Positions 1 through 6,317 of a DNA stretch of 7,011 nt are shown here, in pieces. The first letter of the stretch is position 1; every line of letters begins with the position of its first letter. Location of the stretch: positions 1 through 7,011 of the forward strand of contig SIRV01000061.1 of assembly GCA_004366195.1 (NCBI GenBank), given 5' to 3'. A program made the translations under genes and the position numbers. Below the pieces are notes generated by a model. That model saw only the letters and a list, made by a program, of their open reading frames with translations, ran no database searches and was not told the origin of the DNA. Source of the stretch: Actinomycetota bacterium. GTDB lineage: Bacteria; Actinomycetota; UBA4738; HRBIN12.

Positions 1-1
1 G

Positions 2-307
2 GTGTCGGAGGTGGCCGCGGCCGTCATCCTCGCCGACAAGTCCGACGTGCACCGCAGCCGGGTCCGGAAGACGGGCCGGCCGGAGTTCGACATCCACGAC
101 CGCGTGAACTTCGCCGCCGAGCAGTCGTTCCTGCGCGTGGACCAGGTGGCGAAGACCATCACCCTGGAGCTCACCATCGACCCCCAGATCAGCCAGGTGA
201 TGGAGTACTTCGAGATCTTCCTCGGCCGGATGCAGCTCTGCCGCAAGGCCGCGGCCGCCCTCGGCTGCCGGTTCAAGCTCGTCATCAACGGGGCGGAGCT
301 GGCGTGA
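2..307 (+). CDS. C-terminal part of a probable HD-superfamily (phosphohydrolase-like) protein, truncated by window edge
   Basis: The frame is open from the window edge to a TGA at 305-307, giving about 101 visible residues. The GTG at base 2 cannot be judged as a start because only one base precedes it; the gene probably begins upstream. The visible part contains ILADKSDVHRSRVR, then DIHDRVNFAAEQSFLRVD, KTITLELTID and a final EYFEIFLGRMQLCRKAAAALG segment. From memory, these resemble the C-terminal part of conserved HD-domain proteins encoded beside secD in some Gram-positive bacteria. The HD metal-binding residues themselves would lie upstream and are not visible, so catalytic activity cannot be assessed. 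No membrane segment is seen, so it is probably cytoplasmic. The stop overlaps the secD start by four bases (GTGA), implying co-transcription and translational coupling. The reading frame is well supported; the family assignment is a moderate inference. Confidence 0.6.
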   Translation: MSEVAAAVILADKSDVHRSRVRKTGRPEFDIHDRVNFAAEQSFLRVDQVAKTITLELTIDPQISQVMEYFEIFLGRMQLCRKAAAALGCRFKLVINGAELA

Positions 308-2319
308 GACGGACGCGCGGGCTCTGGGCGTCGATCGGCTTCGTCCTCGCGCTCGTCGCGGGCTCCGCGGGGCTGTTCGCCACGGGCCGGGGGCCCGTCC
401 TCGGCCTCGACCTGGAGGGCGGCATCTCGGTGATCCTCTCGGCCCCGCCCGGGACGCCGAGGCCGGTGATGGAGCAGGCGGTGGAGAACATCCGCCGGCG
501 GGTCGACGCGTTCGGGACGGCCGAGCCCTCGATCTTCGTCACCGGCCCCACGATCGAGGTGCAGATCCCCGGTCTCGCCCGCGGGACGATCCAGGAGCGG
601 CCCGCGGACGAGCGGTGCCTGGTGGGGCCGGGGGAGCTGAGCTACGGGTGCTATCCCGACGAGGCGGCGGCGCGGACGGCCCTGGAGGACACGTCGGTCG
701 AGGAGGTCGTGCAGTCCGTCTGCCTCACCGGGCTCGGCGACGTCGAGGGTCCCTGCTTCGGCACCCGCAAGGAGGCGAGGGATGAGATCGCGGCGCTCGA
801 GGTGATCCCCGCCGCCCAGGCGAGCCCGGCGCCCTCGCCGGCCCCGGCCGAGGGCACGTTCTGCATCGACGGGCCGGACGTGGGCACCCCCCTGTGCGGC
901 TACGACTCGCGGGCGGCGGCTCGGGCGGTCATCGACGCCGTTGGCACGACGAGCACCGTCACCTACTGCCTCCGGTCGGGCGGGACCACGCTCGCGAGCG
1001 ACGAGGGCGCGGCCTGCCTCCCGACGAGGGAGGAGGCCGAGGCGGAGCTCGCGGCGCTCCGCGTGGAGCACGTGAGCGTCCGGTACTGCGTGGTGTCCTC
1101 GGCGGGGAAGGACCTCGGGTGCTACCTCACGCGGGAGCGGGCGCAGGCGCGGCTGCAGGAGACGGGGCAGGAGCGGCTGCTCGAGGTCATCGGGACGACG
1201 GCCAGGCTCGAGCAGCGCGAGGTGCTCGGCGTGCTCTCGCCGGGCGACCCGGACTACGACGCCACCCCGGTGACGTGCGCCACGGAGGCCGAGCGCGCCA
1301 CGCCCGCCTGCTCCGACGACGCGCTCCGGGACCAGAACGTGGTCTTCCTAGGGCGGGACGGGAAGACGAAGTACAAGCTCGGCCCGGTCCTGATCACCGG
1401 CGACGCGATCAAGCGCGCCGTCGCCAGCTACGACACCGGAGGGCAGACCTCGGTGGCCCGCGGCTGGCGGGTGCTGTTCGACCTGACCGACCAGGGCGCC
1501 GACCGGTTCGCCGAGATCACGACGCGCCTGGTCGGCCGGGAGCTCGCCATCGTCCTCGACCGCGAGGTGATCTCGGCCCCCGTGATCCGGGAGGCGATCA
1601 CGGGCGGCAGCGGCGAGATCACCGGATCCTTCACCGAGCAGGAGGCGAAGGACCTCGCGACCGTCCTGAACGCGGGCGCGCTGCCGGTCTCGCTCACGAC
1701 CGAGCAGGTGGTGACCGTGAGCCCGACCCTCGGCGAGCAGTCGCTGCGGCAGGGTCTGATCGCCGGGATCGCCGGCCTGATCGCGCTCGCCCTCTACCTC
1801 CTCTTCTACTACCGGCTCCTCGCCGTCGTGGCCTGGCTGGGGATGGCGATCTGGGCGGCGCTCGCGCTCGGGCTCGTGGCCCTGGCCGGCACGACGATCG
1901 GGTACACGCTCACCCTGGCGGGGGTGGCCGGGCTCGTGATCTCCCTCGGCGTCACCACCGACTCCTACATCGTCTTCTTCGAGCGCCTGAAGGACGAGGT
2001 GCGAGCGGGCCGGTCCCCGCGCTCGGCGGTGCAGCCCGCCTTCAAGCGCGCGTACCGGACGATCGTGGCGGCCGACGTCGTGACGGCCCTGGCGGCGGTG
2101 ATCCTCTACGTGACGGCCATCAGCTCGGTGCGGGGGTTCGCGCTCACGCTCGGCGTCTCGACGGCCCTCGACCTGTTCGTCGTGTACTTCTTCAAGCGCC
2201 CGGCGGTGTTCCTCATCGCCCGGAGCGAGCGCCTGGCCGGCCTGCGGGGGTTCGGTCTCGCGAGCGCGGCGGCGGCCGACCACGCTCCGGCCCCGGCGGC
2301 GGCGGGAGGTCGGCCGTGA
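304..2319 (+). CDS. secD: Protein translocase subunit SecD with a cysteine-repeat insert in its P1 domain
   Basis: SecD is a membrane subunit of the SecDF complex, which couples proton flow to pulling secreted proteins outward from SecYEG. The predicted protein has 671 residues, longer than most SecD proteins. TM1 is at about 7-26, followed by the signature GLDLEGG (34-40) and a P1 base piece ending IEVQIPG (84-90). The head region resumes at IGTTARLEQREV (296-307), KYKLGPVLITGD (356-367) and about 388-464. TM2-TM6 lie at about 483-637. Helix 4 carries TTDSYIVFFERLKDE, whose D553 matches the essential proton-pathway Asp of E. coli SecD (D519). Residues about 97-290 are an insert of two-cysteine repeats, annotated separately. 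The GTG start gives a proper N-in signal-anchor helix. It overlaps the upstream stop by four bases, with a weak GGAG at 295-298. Identity is certain; the role of the insert is unknown. Confidence 0.97.
   Translation: MRRTRGLWASIGFVLALVAGSAGLFATGRGPVLGLDLEGGISVILSAPPGTPRPVMEQAVENIRRRVDAFGTAEPSIFVTGPTIEVQIPGLARGTIQERPADERCLVGPGELSYGCYPDEAAARTALEDTSVEEVVQSVCLTGLGDVEGPCFGTRKEARDEIAALEVIPAAQASPAPSPAPAEGTFCIDGPDVGTPLCGYDSRAAARAVIDAVGTTSTVTYCLRSGGTTLASDEGAACLPTREEAEAELAALRVEHVSVRYCVVSSAGKDLGCYLTRERAQARLQETGQERLLEVIGTTARLEQREVLGVLSPGDPDYDATPVTCATEAERATPACSDDALRDQNVVFLGRDGKTKYKLGPVLITGDAIKRAVASYDTGGQTSVARGWRVLFDLTDQGADRFAEITTRLVGRELAIVLDREVISAPVIREAITGGSGEITGSFTEQEAKDLATVLNAGALPVSLTTEQVVTVSPTLGEQSLRQGLIAGIAGLIALALYLLFYYRLLAVVAWLGMAIWAALALGLVALAGTTIGYTLTLAGVAGLVISLGVTTDSYIVFFERLKDEVRAGRSPRSAVQPAFKRAYRTIVAADVVTALAAVILYVTAISSVRGFALTLGVSTALDLFVVYFFKRPAVFLIARSERLAGLRGFGLASAAAADHAPAPAAAGGRP
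616..1155 (+). repeat. Five tandem two-cysteine motif repeats (protein level) inside SecD P1
   Basis: SecD residues 105-284 hold five divergent copies of one motif. The cysteine pairs are 105/116, 140/151, 187/198, 222/238 and 262/273: four are C-x10-C and one is C-x15-C. In every copy an Ala lies 7 residues after the second Cys (123, 158, 205, 245, 280) and an aliphatic residue lies 11 after it (127, 162, 209, 249, 284). A Thr/Ser/Asp and often an Arg sit 3-5 residues after the Cys, for example CFGTRKEA and CLPTREEA. The first Cys is usually preceded by an aromatic or Val and followed by Leu, Ile or Val. First-Cys to first-Cys spacing is 35, 47, 35 and 40. The 47 is explained by a Pro/Ala linker at 168-183. 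The pattern suggests a strand-loop-strand-helix unit closed by a disulfide. The copies are not alike at DNA level, so the duplication is old. Function is unknown. Confidence 0.85.
2304..2310 (+). promoter_or_regulatory. Shine-Dalgarno of secF, inside the secD 3' end
   Basis: GGGAGGT lies 5 bases before the GTG at 2316. It fixes the secF start, because the same frame stays open without a stop far upstream, back to about base 894. It allows ribosomes to reinitiate at secF after finishing secD. Confidence 0.8.
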
Positions 2320-3446
2320 ACCTCCGCCACGCCCTCGACGCCTTCCGGGGCTACGTGACCCCCCACTTCCGGATCGTGGAGCACCGGCGGTGGTGGGCCG
2401 CGCTGTCGGGAACGTTCGTCGCGCTCTCCCTCGTGGGGCTGCTCGTCCGGGGTCTGAACTTCTCCATCGACTTCACCGGCGGCTCGCTCCTCCGCTACCA
2501 GGACCGGACCGGCGTCTCCGCCGAGGACGTCCGCGCGGTGCTCGCCGACTACGGGCGCGCCGACGCCGAGATCCAGGTCGTGGGGGGCGAGGAGATCCAG
2601 ATCCGCACGAGCGCCCTCACCGAGGGGCTCTCCGCCGACCAGCGGACGGAGCTGATCTCGCGCCTGGCCGATCAGGCGGGTGTGGACCCCAGCGACGTGA
2701 GCGTGCAGGTGGTGGGCCCGACGTGGGGTTCCCAGATCTCGCGGCAGGCGCTGATCGGGCTCGTCGTGGTCCTCGTCGCGATCACGCTCTACATCTCGTT
2801 CCGGTTCGAGTGGAAGATGGCGATCGGGGCGCAGCTCGCGATGGTCCACGACGTGGTGATCACCGCGGGCGTGTACGCGCTCACGGGACGGGAGGTGTCG
2901 CCGGCCACGGTGATCGCGATCCTCACGATCCTCGGCTTCTCGCTCTACGACACCGTCGTGATCTACGACAAGGTGAAGGAGAACACCGAGTCCCCGGCCC
3001 TCCTCGCCGGCCATCCGTACTCCGAGGTGGTGAACCTCTCGCTGAACTCGGTGTTCATGCGCTCGGTGAACACCTCGCTCGTGGTGGTCCTGCCCATCCT
3101 CTCGCTGCTGCTGTTCGGCGGGGCCACCCTGAAGGACTTCGCCTTCGCCATGATGGTCGGAACCCTCACCGGCGCGTACTCCTCGATCTTCGTCGCCTCG
3201 CCGATCCTCGCCGTGCTGAAGGAGCGCGAGCCTCGGTACCGGCAGCTGCGCGCGCGCCTTGAGCGAGCCCCGGAGCGGCGACGTCTCGCGGCGGTCGCGA
3301 CCCCGGGGCCCGGGCCCGACGACGGGTCCGCCCCGAGCGGAGGGTCGGAGCCGGCGGCGGTCGCGCCCGCTCCCGCCACCCGTCCGGCCTCGCGCCCGCA
3401 GACCAAGCGTCGTCGCAAGCCCCCACCCAAGCGCAAGCGGAGGTGA
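2316..3446 (+). CDS. secF: Protein translocase subunit SecF
   Basis: SecF is the partner of SecD in the proton-driven SecDF complex that assists late steps of Sec export. The predicted protein has 376 residues. TM1 is at about 24-45, followed by the family signature NFSIDFTGG (48-56) and the extracytoplasmic P4 domain, which ends VVGPTWGSQISRQA (132-145). Five further TM segments lie between about 145 and 301. MVHDVVITAG (176-185), GFSLYDTVVIYDKVKEN (207-223), and FMRSVNTS (247-254) are all characteristic. D212 and R249 correspond to the functionally important D213/R247 pair of E. coli SecF, with a loop three residues longer between them. After TM6 comes a low-complexity Pro/Ala/Arg tail (about 315-376) ending in a strongly basic run, TKRRRKPPPKRKRR, probably cytoplasmic and common in actinobacterial SecF. 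There is no cysteine. The start overlaps the secD stop by four bases (GTGA). Confidence 0.97.
   Translation: MNLRHALDAFRGYVTPHFRIVEHRRWWAALSGTFVALSLVGLLVRGLNFSIDFTGGSLLRYQDRTGVSAEDVRAVLADYGRADAEIQVVGGEEIQIRTSALTEGLSADQRTELISRLADQAGVDPSDVSVQVVGPTWGSQISRQALIGLVVVLVAITLYISFRFEWKMAIGAQLAMVHDVVITAGVYALTGREVSPATVIAILTILGFSLYDTVVIYDKVKENTESPALLAGHPYSEVVNLSLNSVFMRSVNTSLVVVLPILSLLLFGGATLKDFAFAMMVGTLTGAYSSIFVASPILAVLKEREPRYRQLRARLERAPERRRLAAVATPGPGPDDGSAPSGGSEPAAVAPAPATRPASRPQTKRRRKPPPKRKRR
3439..3446 (+). promoter_or_regulatory. Shine-Dalgarno of apt, overlapping the secF stop codon
   Basis: GGAGGTGA is an extended anti-SD match whose last three bases are the secF stop. The GGAGG core is 7 bases upstream of the GTG at 3451. 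This decides the apt start against an in-frame upstream GTG or other codons reaching back to 3259, which lie inside the secF tail and would add an Arg/Pro-rich extension foreign to the family. Confidence 0.85.
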
Positions 3447-3450
3447 GCCC

Positions 3451-3972
3451 GTGGAGACCGACCAGCTGAAGGCGCTGATCCGCGACGTGCCCGACTTCCC
3501 CCAGGAGGGCATCGTCTTCAAGGACATCACGCCGCTGCTCGCGGACGAGATCGCCTTCTCGACGGTGATCGACCTCATCGTCGTCCACTTCGGCCGGGGC
3601 AACGTCGACAAGGTGGTGGGCATCGAGGCGCGGGGGTTCATCCTCGCCTCGCCCGTCGCCTACCACTTCGGAGCGGGGTTCGTCCCGGTCCGGAAGAAGG
3701 ACAAGCTCCCCTGGGAGACGGAGGCCGCGGAGTACGAGCTCGAGTACGGCACCGCCACCCTCGAGATCCATCGGGACGCGATCCGGCCGGGCGAGCGGGT
3801 GCTGATCGTGGACGACGTGCTCGCCACCGGCGGCACGGCGCGGGCCACGGCCGACCTCGTCGAGCGGATCGGGGGGAAGGTGGTCGGGATCGCCTGCCTC
3901 ATCGAGCTCGGCTTCCTGAACGGGCGGGCGAAGCTCGACGGGTACGACGTGTTCTCGCTCATCCGGTACTGA
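3451..3972 (+). CDS. apt: Adenine phosphoribosyltransferase
   Basis: Apt converts adenine and PRPP to AMP and pyrophosphate in cytoplasmic purine salvage. The product has 173 residues, a normal family length. It begins with the characteristic RDVPDFPQEGIVFKDITPLL (11-30), continues with GIEARGFI (57-64) and VPVRKKDKLPW (78-88, the flexible-loop region), and has the PRPP-binding motif VLIVDDVLATGGTA (117-130). A conserved C-terminal segment, IACLIELGFLNGRAKLDGYD, lies at 147-166. The chosen GTG follows secF by 4 bases and has an excellent Shine-Dalgarno. Its place between secF and rel is a common actinobacterial arrangement. Salvage activity feeds the same purine nucleotide pool that Rel uses and that (p)ppGpp restricts. 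Nothing in the sequence suggests loss of function. Confidence 0.97.
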   Translation: METDQLKALIRDVPDFPQEGIVFKDITPLLADEIAFSTVIDLIVVHFGRGNVDKVVGIEARGFILASPVAYHFGAGFVPVRKKDKLPWETEAAEYELEYGTATLEIHRDAIRPGERVLIVDDVLATGGTARATADLVERIGGKVVGIACLIELGFLNGRAKLDGYDVFSLIRY

Positions 3973-4008
3973 GCCCGCCTCCGAGCGCCTGCGCCGCCGA
4001 CCCCGGCG

Positions 4009-4014
4009 TAGACT
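4009..4014 (+). promoter_or_regulatory. Possible -10 element of a rel promoter
   Basis: The 59-base gap between apt and rel (3973-4031) contains TAGACT, a good match to the actinobacterial TANNNT -10 consensus. It sits in a GC-rich stretch where such a hexamer stands out. Transcription would start about 4020, giving a very short leader that just includes the rel Shine-Dalgarno. No convincing -35 hexamer lies 16-19 bases upstream. rel may therefore have its own promoter as well as read-through from secDF-apt. This is inference from a single hexamer. Confidence 0.35.
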
Positions 4015-4020
4015 GGCCGG

Positions 4021-4027
4021 AAGGAGG
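4021..4027 (+). promoter_or_regulatory. Shine-Dalgarno of rel
   Basis: AAGGAGG lies 4 bases before the GTG at 4032. It supports that codon as the start and gives an N-terminal region of about 35 residues ahead of the HD domain. Confidence 0.75.
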
Positions 4028-4031
4028 CGGC

Positions 4032-6284
4032 GTGGAGGCGCGCGAGCAGATCAGATCGGAGCGGCGGGGCGGGATCCTGTCCCGTCTGCGCCCGGGCGGC
4101 GGAGAGCCCGAGCCTGCCACCGGGCTCGAGCTCTTGCTGCGGGCCGTCCGCTCGTACAACCCCAAGGCGGACGTGCGCGAGATCGAGCGCGCGTACCGGT
4201 TCGCCGAGGCCGCCCACGCCGGTCAGCGGCGGATCTCCGGGGACGAGTTCATCACCCACCCCCTCGCCGTGGCGACGATCCTCGCCGATCTCGGCCTGGA
4301 CACCACGACGCTCGTGGCCGCCCTGCTGCACGACACGGTGGAGGACACCGACGTCACCCTGGCGGACCTGGAGCGGGAGTTCGGCTCGGACGTCGCCCGG
4401 ATCGTGGACGGCCTGACCAAGCTCGAGGCGATCGAGCTGCGCAGCCGCGAGCTGGAGCAGGCGGAGAACGTCCGCAAGATGATCGTCGCGATGGCCGGCG
4501 ACATCCGGGTGCTCCTCATCAAGCTCGCCGACCGGCTCCACAACATGCGCACGCTCTCGTTGCTCGCGCCGGAGAAGCAGCGGCGGATCGCGACCGAGAC
4601 CCTGGAGATCTACGCGCCCCTCGCCCACCGCCTCGGCGTGCAGCAGCTGAAGTGGGAGCTGGAGGACCTCGCCTTCAAGACCCTGCACCCCGGCCCCTAC
4701 CGCGAGATCGCGAGCCTCGTGGAGCGCCGGCGCGAGGAGCGGCAGGCCTACGTGGAGAGCCTCCTCGAGGCTGCCCGCCAGCGCCTGCGCGAGGCCGGGA
4801 TCCGGGCCGAGGTGGAGGGCCGCCCCAAGCACCTGTACTCGATCTACGAGAAGATGGTGGTCGGGGGCAAGGAGTTCAACGAGATCTACGACCTCGCCGG
4901 CATCCGCGTCCTCGTCGACTCCGTCCGGGACTGCTACGCGGCGCTGGGCGCGATCCACTCCCTCTGGAAGCCGGTGCCGGGCCGGTTCAAGGACTACATC
5001 GCGATGCCGAAGTCCAACATGTACCAGTCGCTGCACACGACGGTCGTCGGCCCCGGCGGTCGCCCCATCGAGGTCCAGATCCGCACCCACGAGATGCACC
5101 GCACGGCCGAGTACGGCATCGCGGCGCACTGGCGCTACAAGGAGGGCCGCGACGGGAGGAAGGCGAAGGAGGCGGCCGACCTGGCCTGGCTCGGGCAGAT
5201 GCTCGAGTGGCTGAAGGACATGGCCGATCCCCGCGAGTTCATGGAGGGACTGAAGATCGACCTCTACGCGGGGCAGGTCTTCGTCTTCACGCCCAAGGGC
5301 GACGTGATCAACCTCCCCGCCGGCTCTACCCCGGTGGACTTCGCCTACGCGATCCATACCGAGGTTGGGCACCGGACGATCGGGGCGAAGGTCAACGGCA
5401 AGCTCGTCCCCCTCGACTACGAGCTCCGCACCGGCGACACGGTGGAGATCCTCACCTCCAAGGCCGAGGGTGAGGGGCCGTCCCAGGACTGGCTCAAGTT
5501 CGTCAAGACCCCGCGGGCGCGGAGCAAGATCCGGCAGTGGTTCAGCCGGGAGCGGCGGGAGGACGCGATCGAGGAGGGCCGCGACGCGCTCCAGCGGGCG
5601 ATGCGGAAGCAGAACGTGCCGTTCAAGCGCCTGGCCACCGAGGAGGCGCTCCGCCAGGTCGCCGAGGACATGAAGTTCCCCGACCTCGACTCGCTCTACG
5701 CGGCCGTGGGGGAGGGGCACGTCTCGCCGCAGTCGGTGATCGCGCGCCTGTCGCGGATCGTGACCGGCGCGAGCGAGGAGGACGTGACGGCGGTCCCGCT
5801 CGCGCGCCCGGTGCGCATCGAGAGGCCGGACGTCACCTCCGGCGTCGTCGTCCCGGGCTCGGCCGACGTCTGGGTGAAGCTGGCGCGCTGCTGCACGCCG
5901 GTGCCGGGGGACGAGATCATGGGGTTCGTCACCCGCGGGCAGGGCGTCTCCGTCCACCGCACCGATTGCCCGAACGCGAAGGCCCTGATGCGCGAGCCCG
6001 AGCGGGTCATCGAGGTCTCCTGGCGGGCCGGCAAGCCGACGAGCTTCGTCGTCACGATCCAGGTGGAGGCCCTCGACCGCACACGGCTCCTCTCCGACGT
6101 CGCGACGGTCCTCTCCGACCACCACGTGAACATCCTCACGGCGACCTCGACCGTCGGACGCGACCGCACGGTGACGCTGCGGTTCACGTTCGAGCTCGCC
6201 GACATCGCGCACCTGTCGGGGATCCTGAACGCGGTGAAGAAGGTCGAGAACGTGTACGACGCGTTCCGGGTCGTCCCGAGGTAG
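4032..6284 (+). CDS. rel: Bifunctional (p)ppGpp synthetase/hydrolase (RelA/SpoT family)
   Basis: This cytoplasmic stringent-response enzyme transfers pyrophosphate from ATP to GTP/GDP and also hydrolyses (p)ppGpp. The product has 750 residues, typical of long RSH proteins. The HD hydrolase domain (about 45-200) keeps R67, H76, the HDTVED motif (100-105) and N171 of KLADRLHNMRTL, so hydrolase activity should be intact. The synthetase domain (about 240-365) keeps RPK (264-266, the basic form typical of bifunctional enzymes rather than E. coli RelA), D287 in EIYDLAGIRV, YQSLHTT (331-337) and E347 in IEVQIRT. The TGS domain spans about 409-476, followed by a helical region. A zinc-finger-like segment has C620, C621, H642 and C646 (ARCCTPVPGDEIMGF and VHRTDCPNA). 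The ACT domain spans about 670-748. The gene is downstream of apt and converges with the minus-strand gene, with 3 bases between their stops. Confidence 0.97.
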   Translation: MEAREQIRSERRGGILSRLRPGGGEPEPATGLELLLRAVRSYNPKADVREIERAYRFAEAAHAGQRRISGDEFITHPLAVATILADLGLDTTTLVAALLHDTVEDTDVTLADLEREFGSDVARIVDGLTKLEAIELRSRELEQAENVRKMIVAMAGDIRVLLIKLADRLHNMRTLSLLAPEKQRRIATETLEIYAPLAHRLGVQQLKWELEDLAFKTLHPGPYREIASLVERRREERQAYVESLLEAARQRLREAGIRAEVEGRPKHLYSIYEKMVVGGKEFNEIYDLAGIRVLVDSVRDCYAALGAIHSLWKPVPGRFKDYIAMPKSNMYQSLHTTVVGPGGRPIEVQIRTHEMHRTAEYGIAAHWRYKEGRDGRKAKEAADLAWLGQMLEWLKDMADPREFMEGLKIDLYAGQVFVFTPKGDVINLPAGSTPVDFAYAIHTEVGHRTIGAKVNGKLVPLDYELRTGDTVEILTSKAEGEGPSQDWLKFVKTPRARSKIRQWFSRERREDAIEEGRDALQRAMRKQNVPFKRLATEEALRQVAEDMKFPDLDSLYAAVGEGHVSPQSVIARLSRIVTGASEEDVTAVPLARPVRIERPDVTSGVVVPGSADVWVKLARCCTPVPGDEIMGFVTRGQGVSVHRTDCPNAKALMREPERVIEVSWRAGKPTSFVVTIQVEALDRTRLLSDVATVLSDHHVNILTATSTVGRDRTVTLRFTFELADIAHLSGILNAVKKVENVYDAFRVVPR

Positions 6285-6317
6285 GGCTCAGCGGCCGGCG
6301 GCCGCGTCGCTGGGCTC
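6284..6317. terminator. Possible hairpin at the convergent ends of rel and the minus-strand gene
   Basis: GGGCTCAGCG (6284-6293) can pair with CGCTGGGCTC (6308-6317), including two G-U wobble pairs, around a 14-base loop. A competing perfect inverted repeat, GCGGCCG-G-CGGCCGC, occupies 6291-6305. There is no T run on either side, so it is not a classical intrinsic terminator. It partly lies within the last codons of the minus-strand gene, and in such GC-rich DNA it could be chance. Confidence 0.25.

Noticed and set aside
1348..2283. 311-codon minus-strand open frame opposite secD
   Set aside because: Composition is dominated by Arg, Glu, Gly, Asp and His, as expected for a complementary-frame shadow. 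No motif or credible start context was seen.
894..2315. Open extension of the secF frame back through secD
   Set aside because: The translation is Arg/Gly/Ala-rich noise in the +2 frame of secD. The secF start at 2316 has a good Shine-Dalgarno and the expected N-terminus.
3259..3450. N-terminal extension of Apt by 64 residues
   Set aside because: The extension is an Arg/Pro-rich shadow of the SecF tail. Apt family members start near ETDQLKALIRDVPDFP, and a near-perfect Shine-Dalgarno precedes 3451.
3660..6212. An 850-codon open frame on the minus strand opposite apt and rel
   Set aside because: It is rich in Arg, His, Asp, Val and Leu with no recognisable domain, and lies opposite two clearly functional genes. 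Long antisense frames are expected in DNA this GC-rich.
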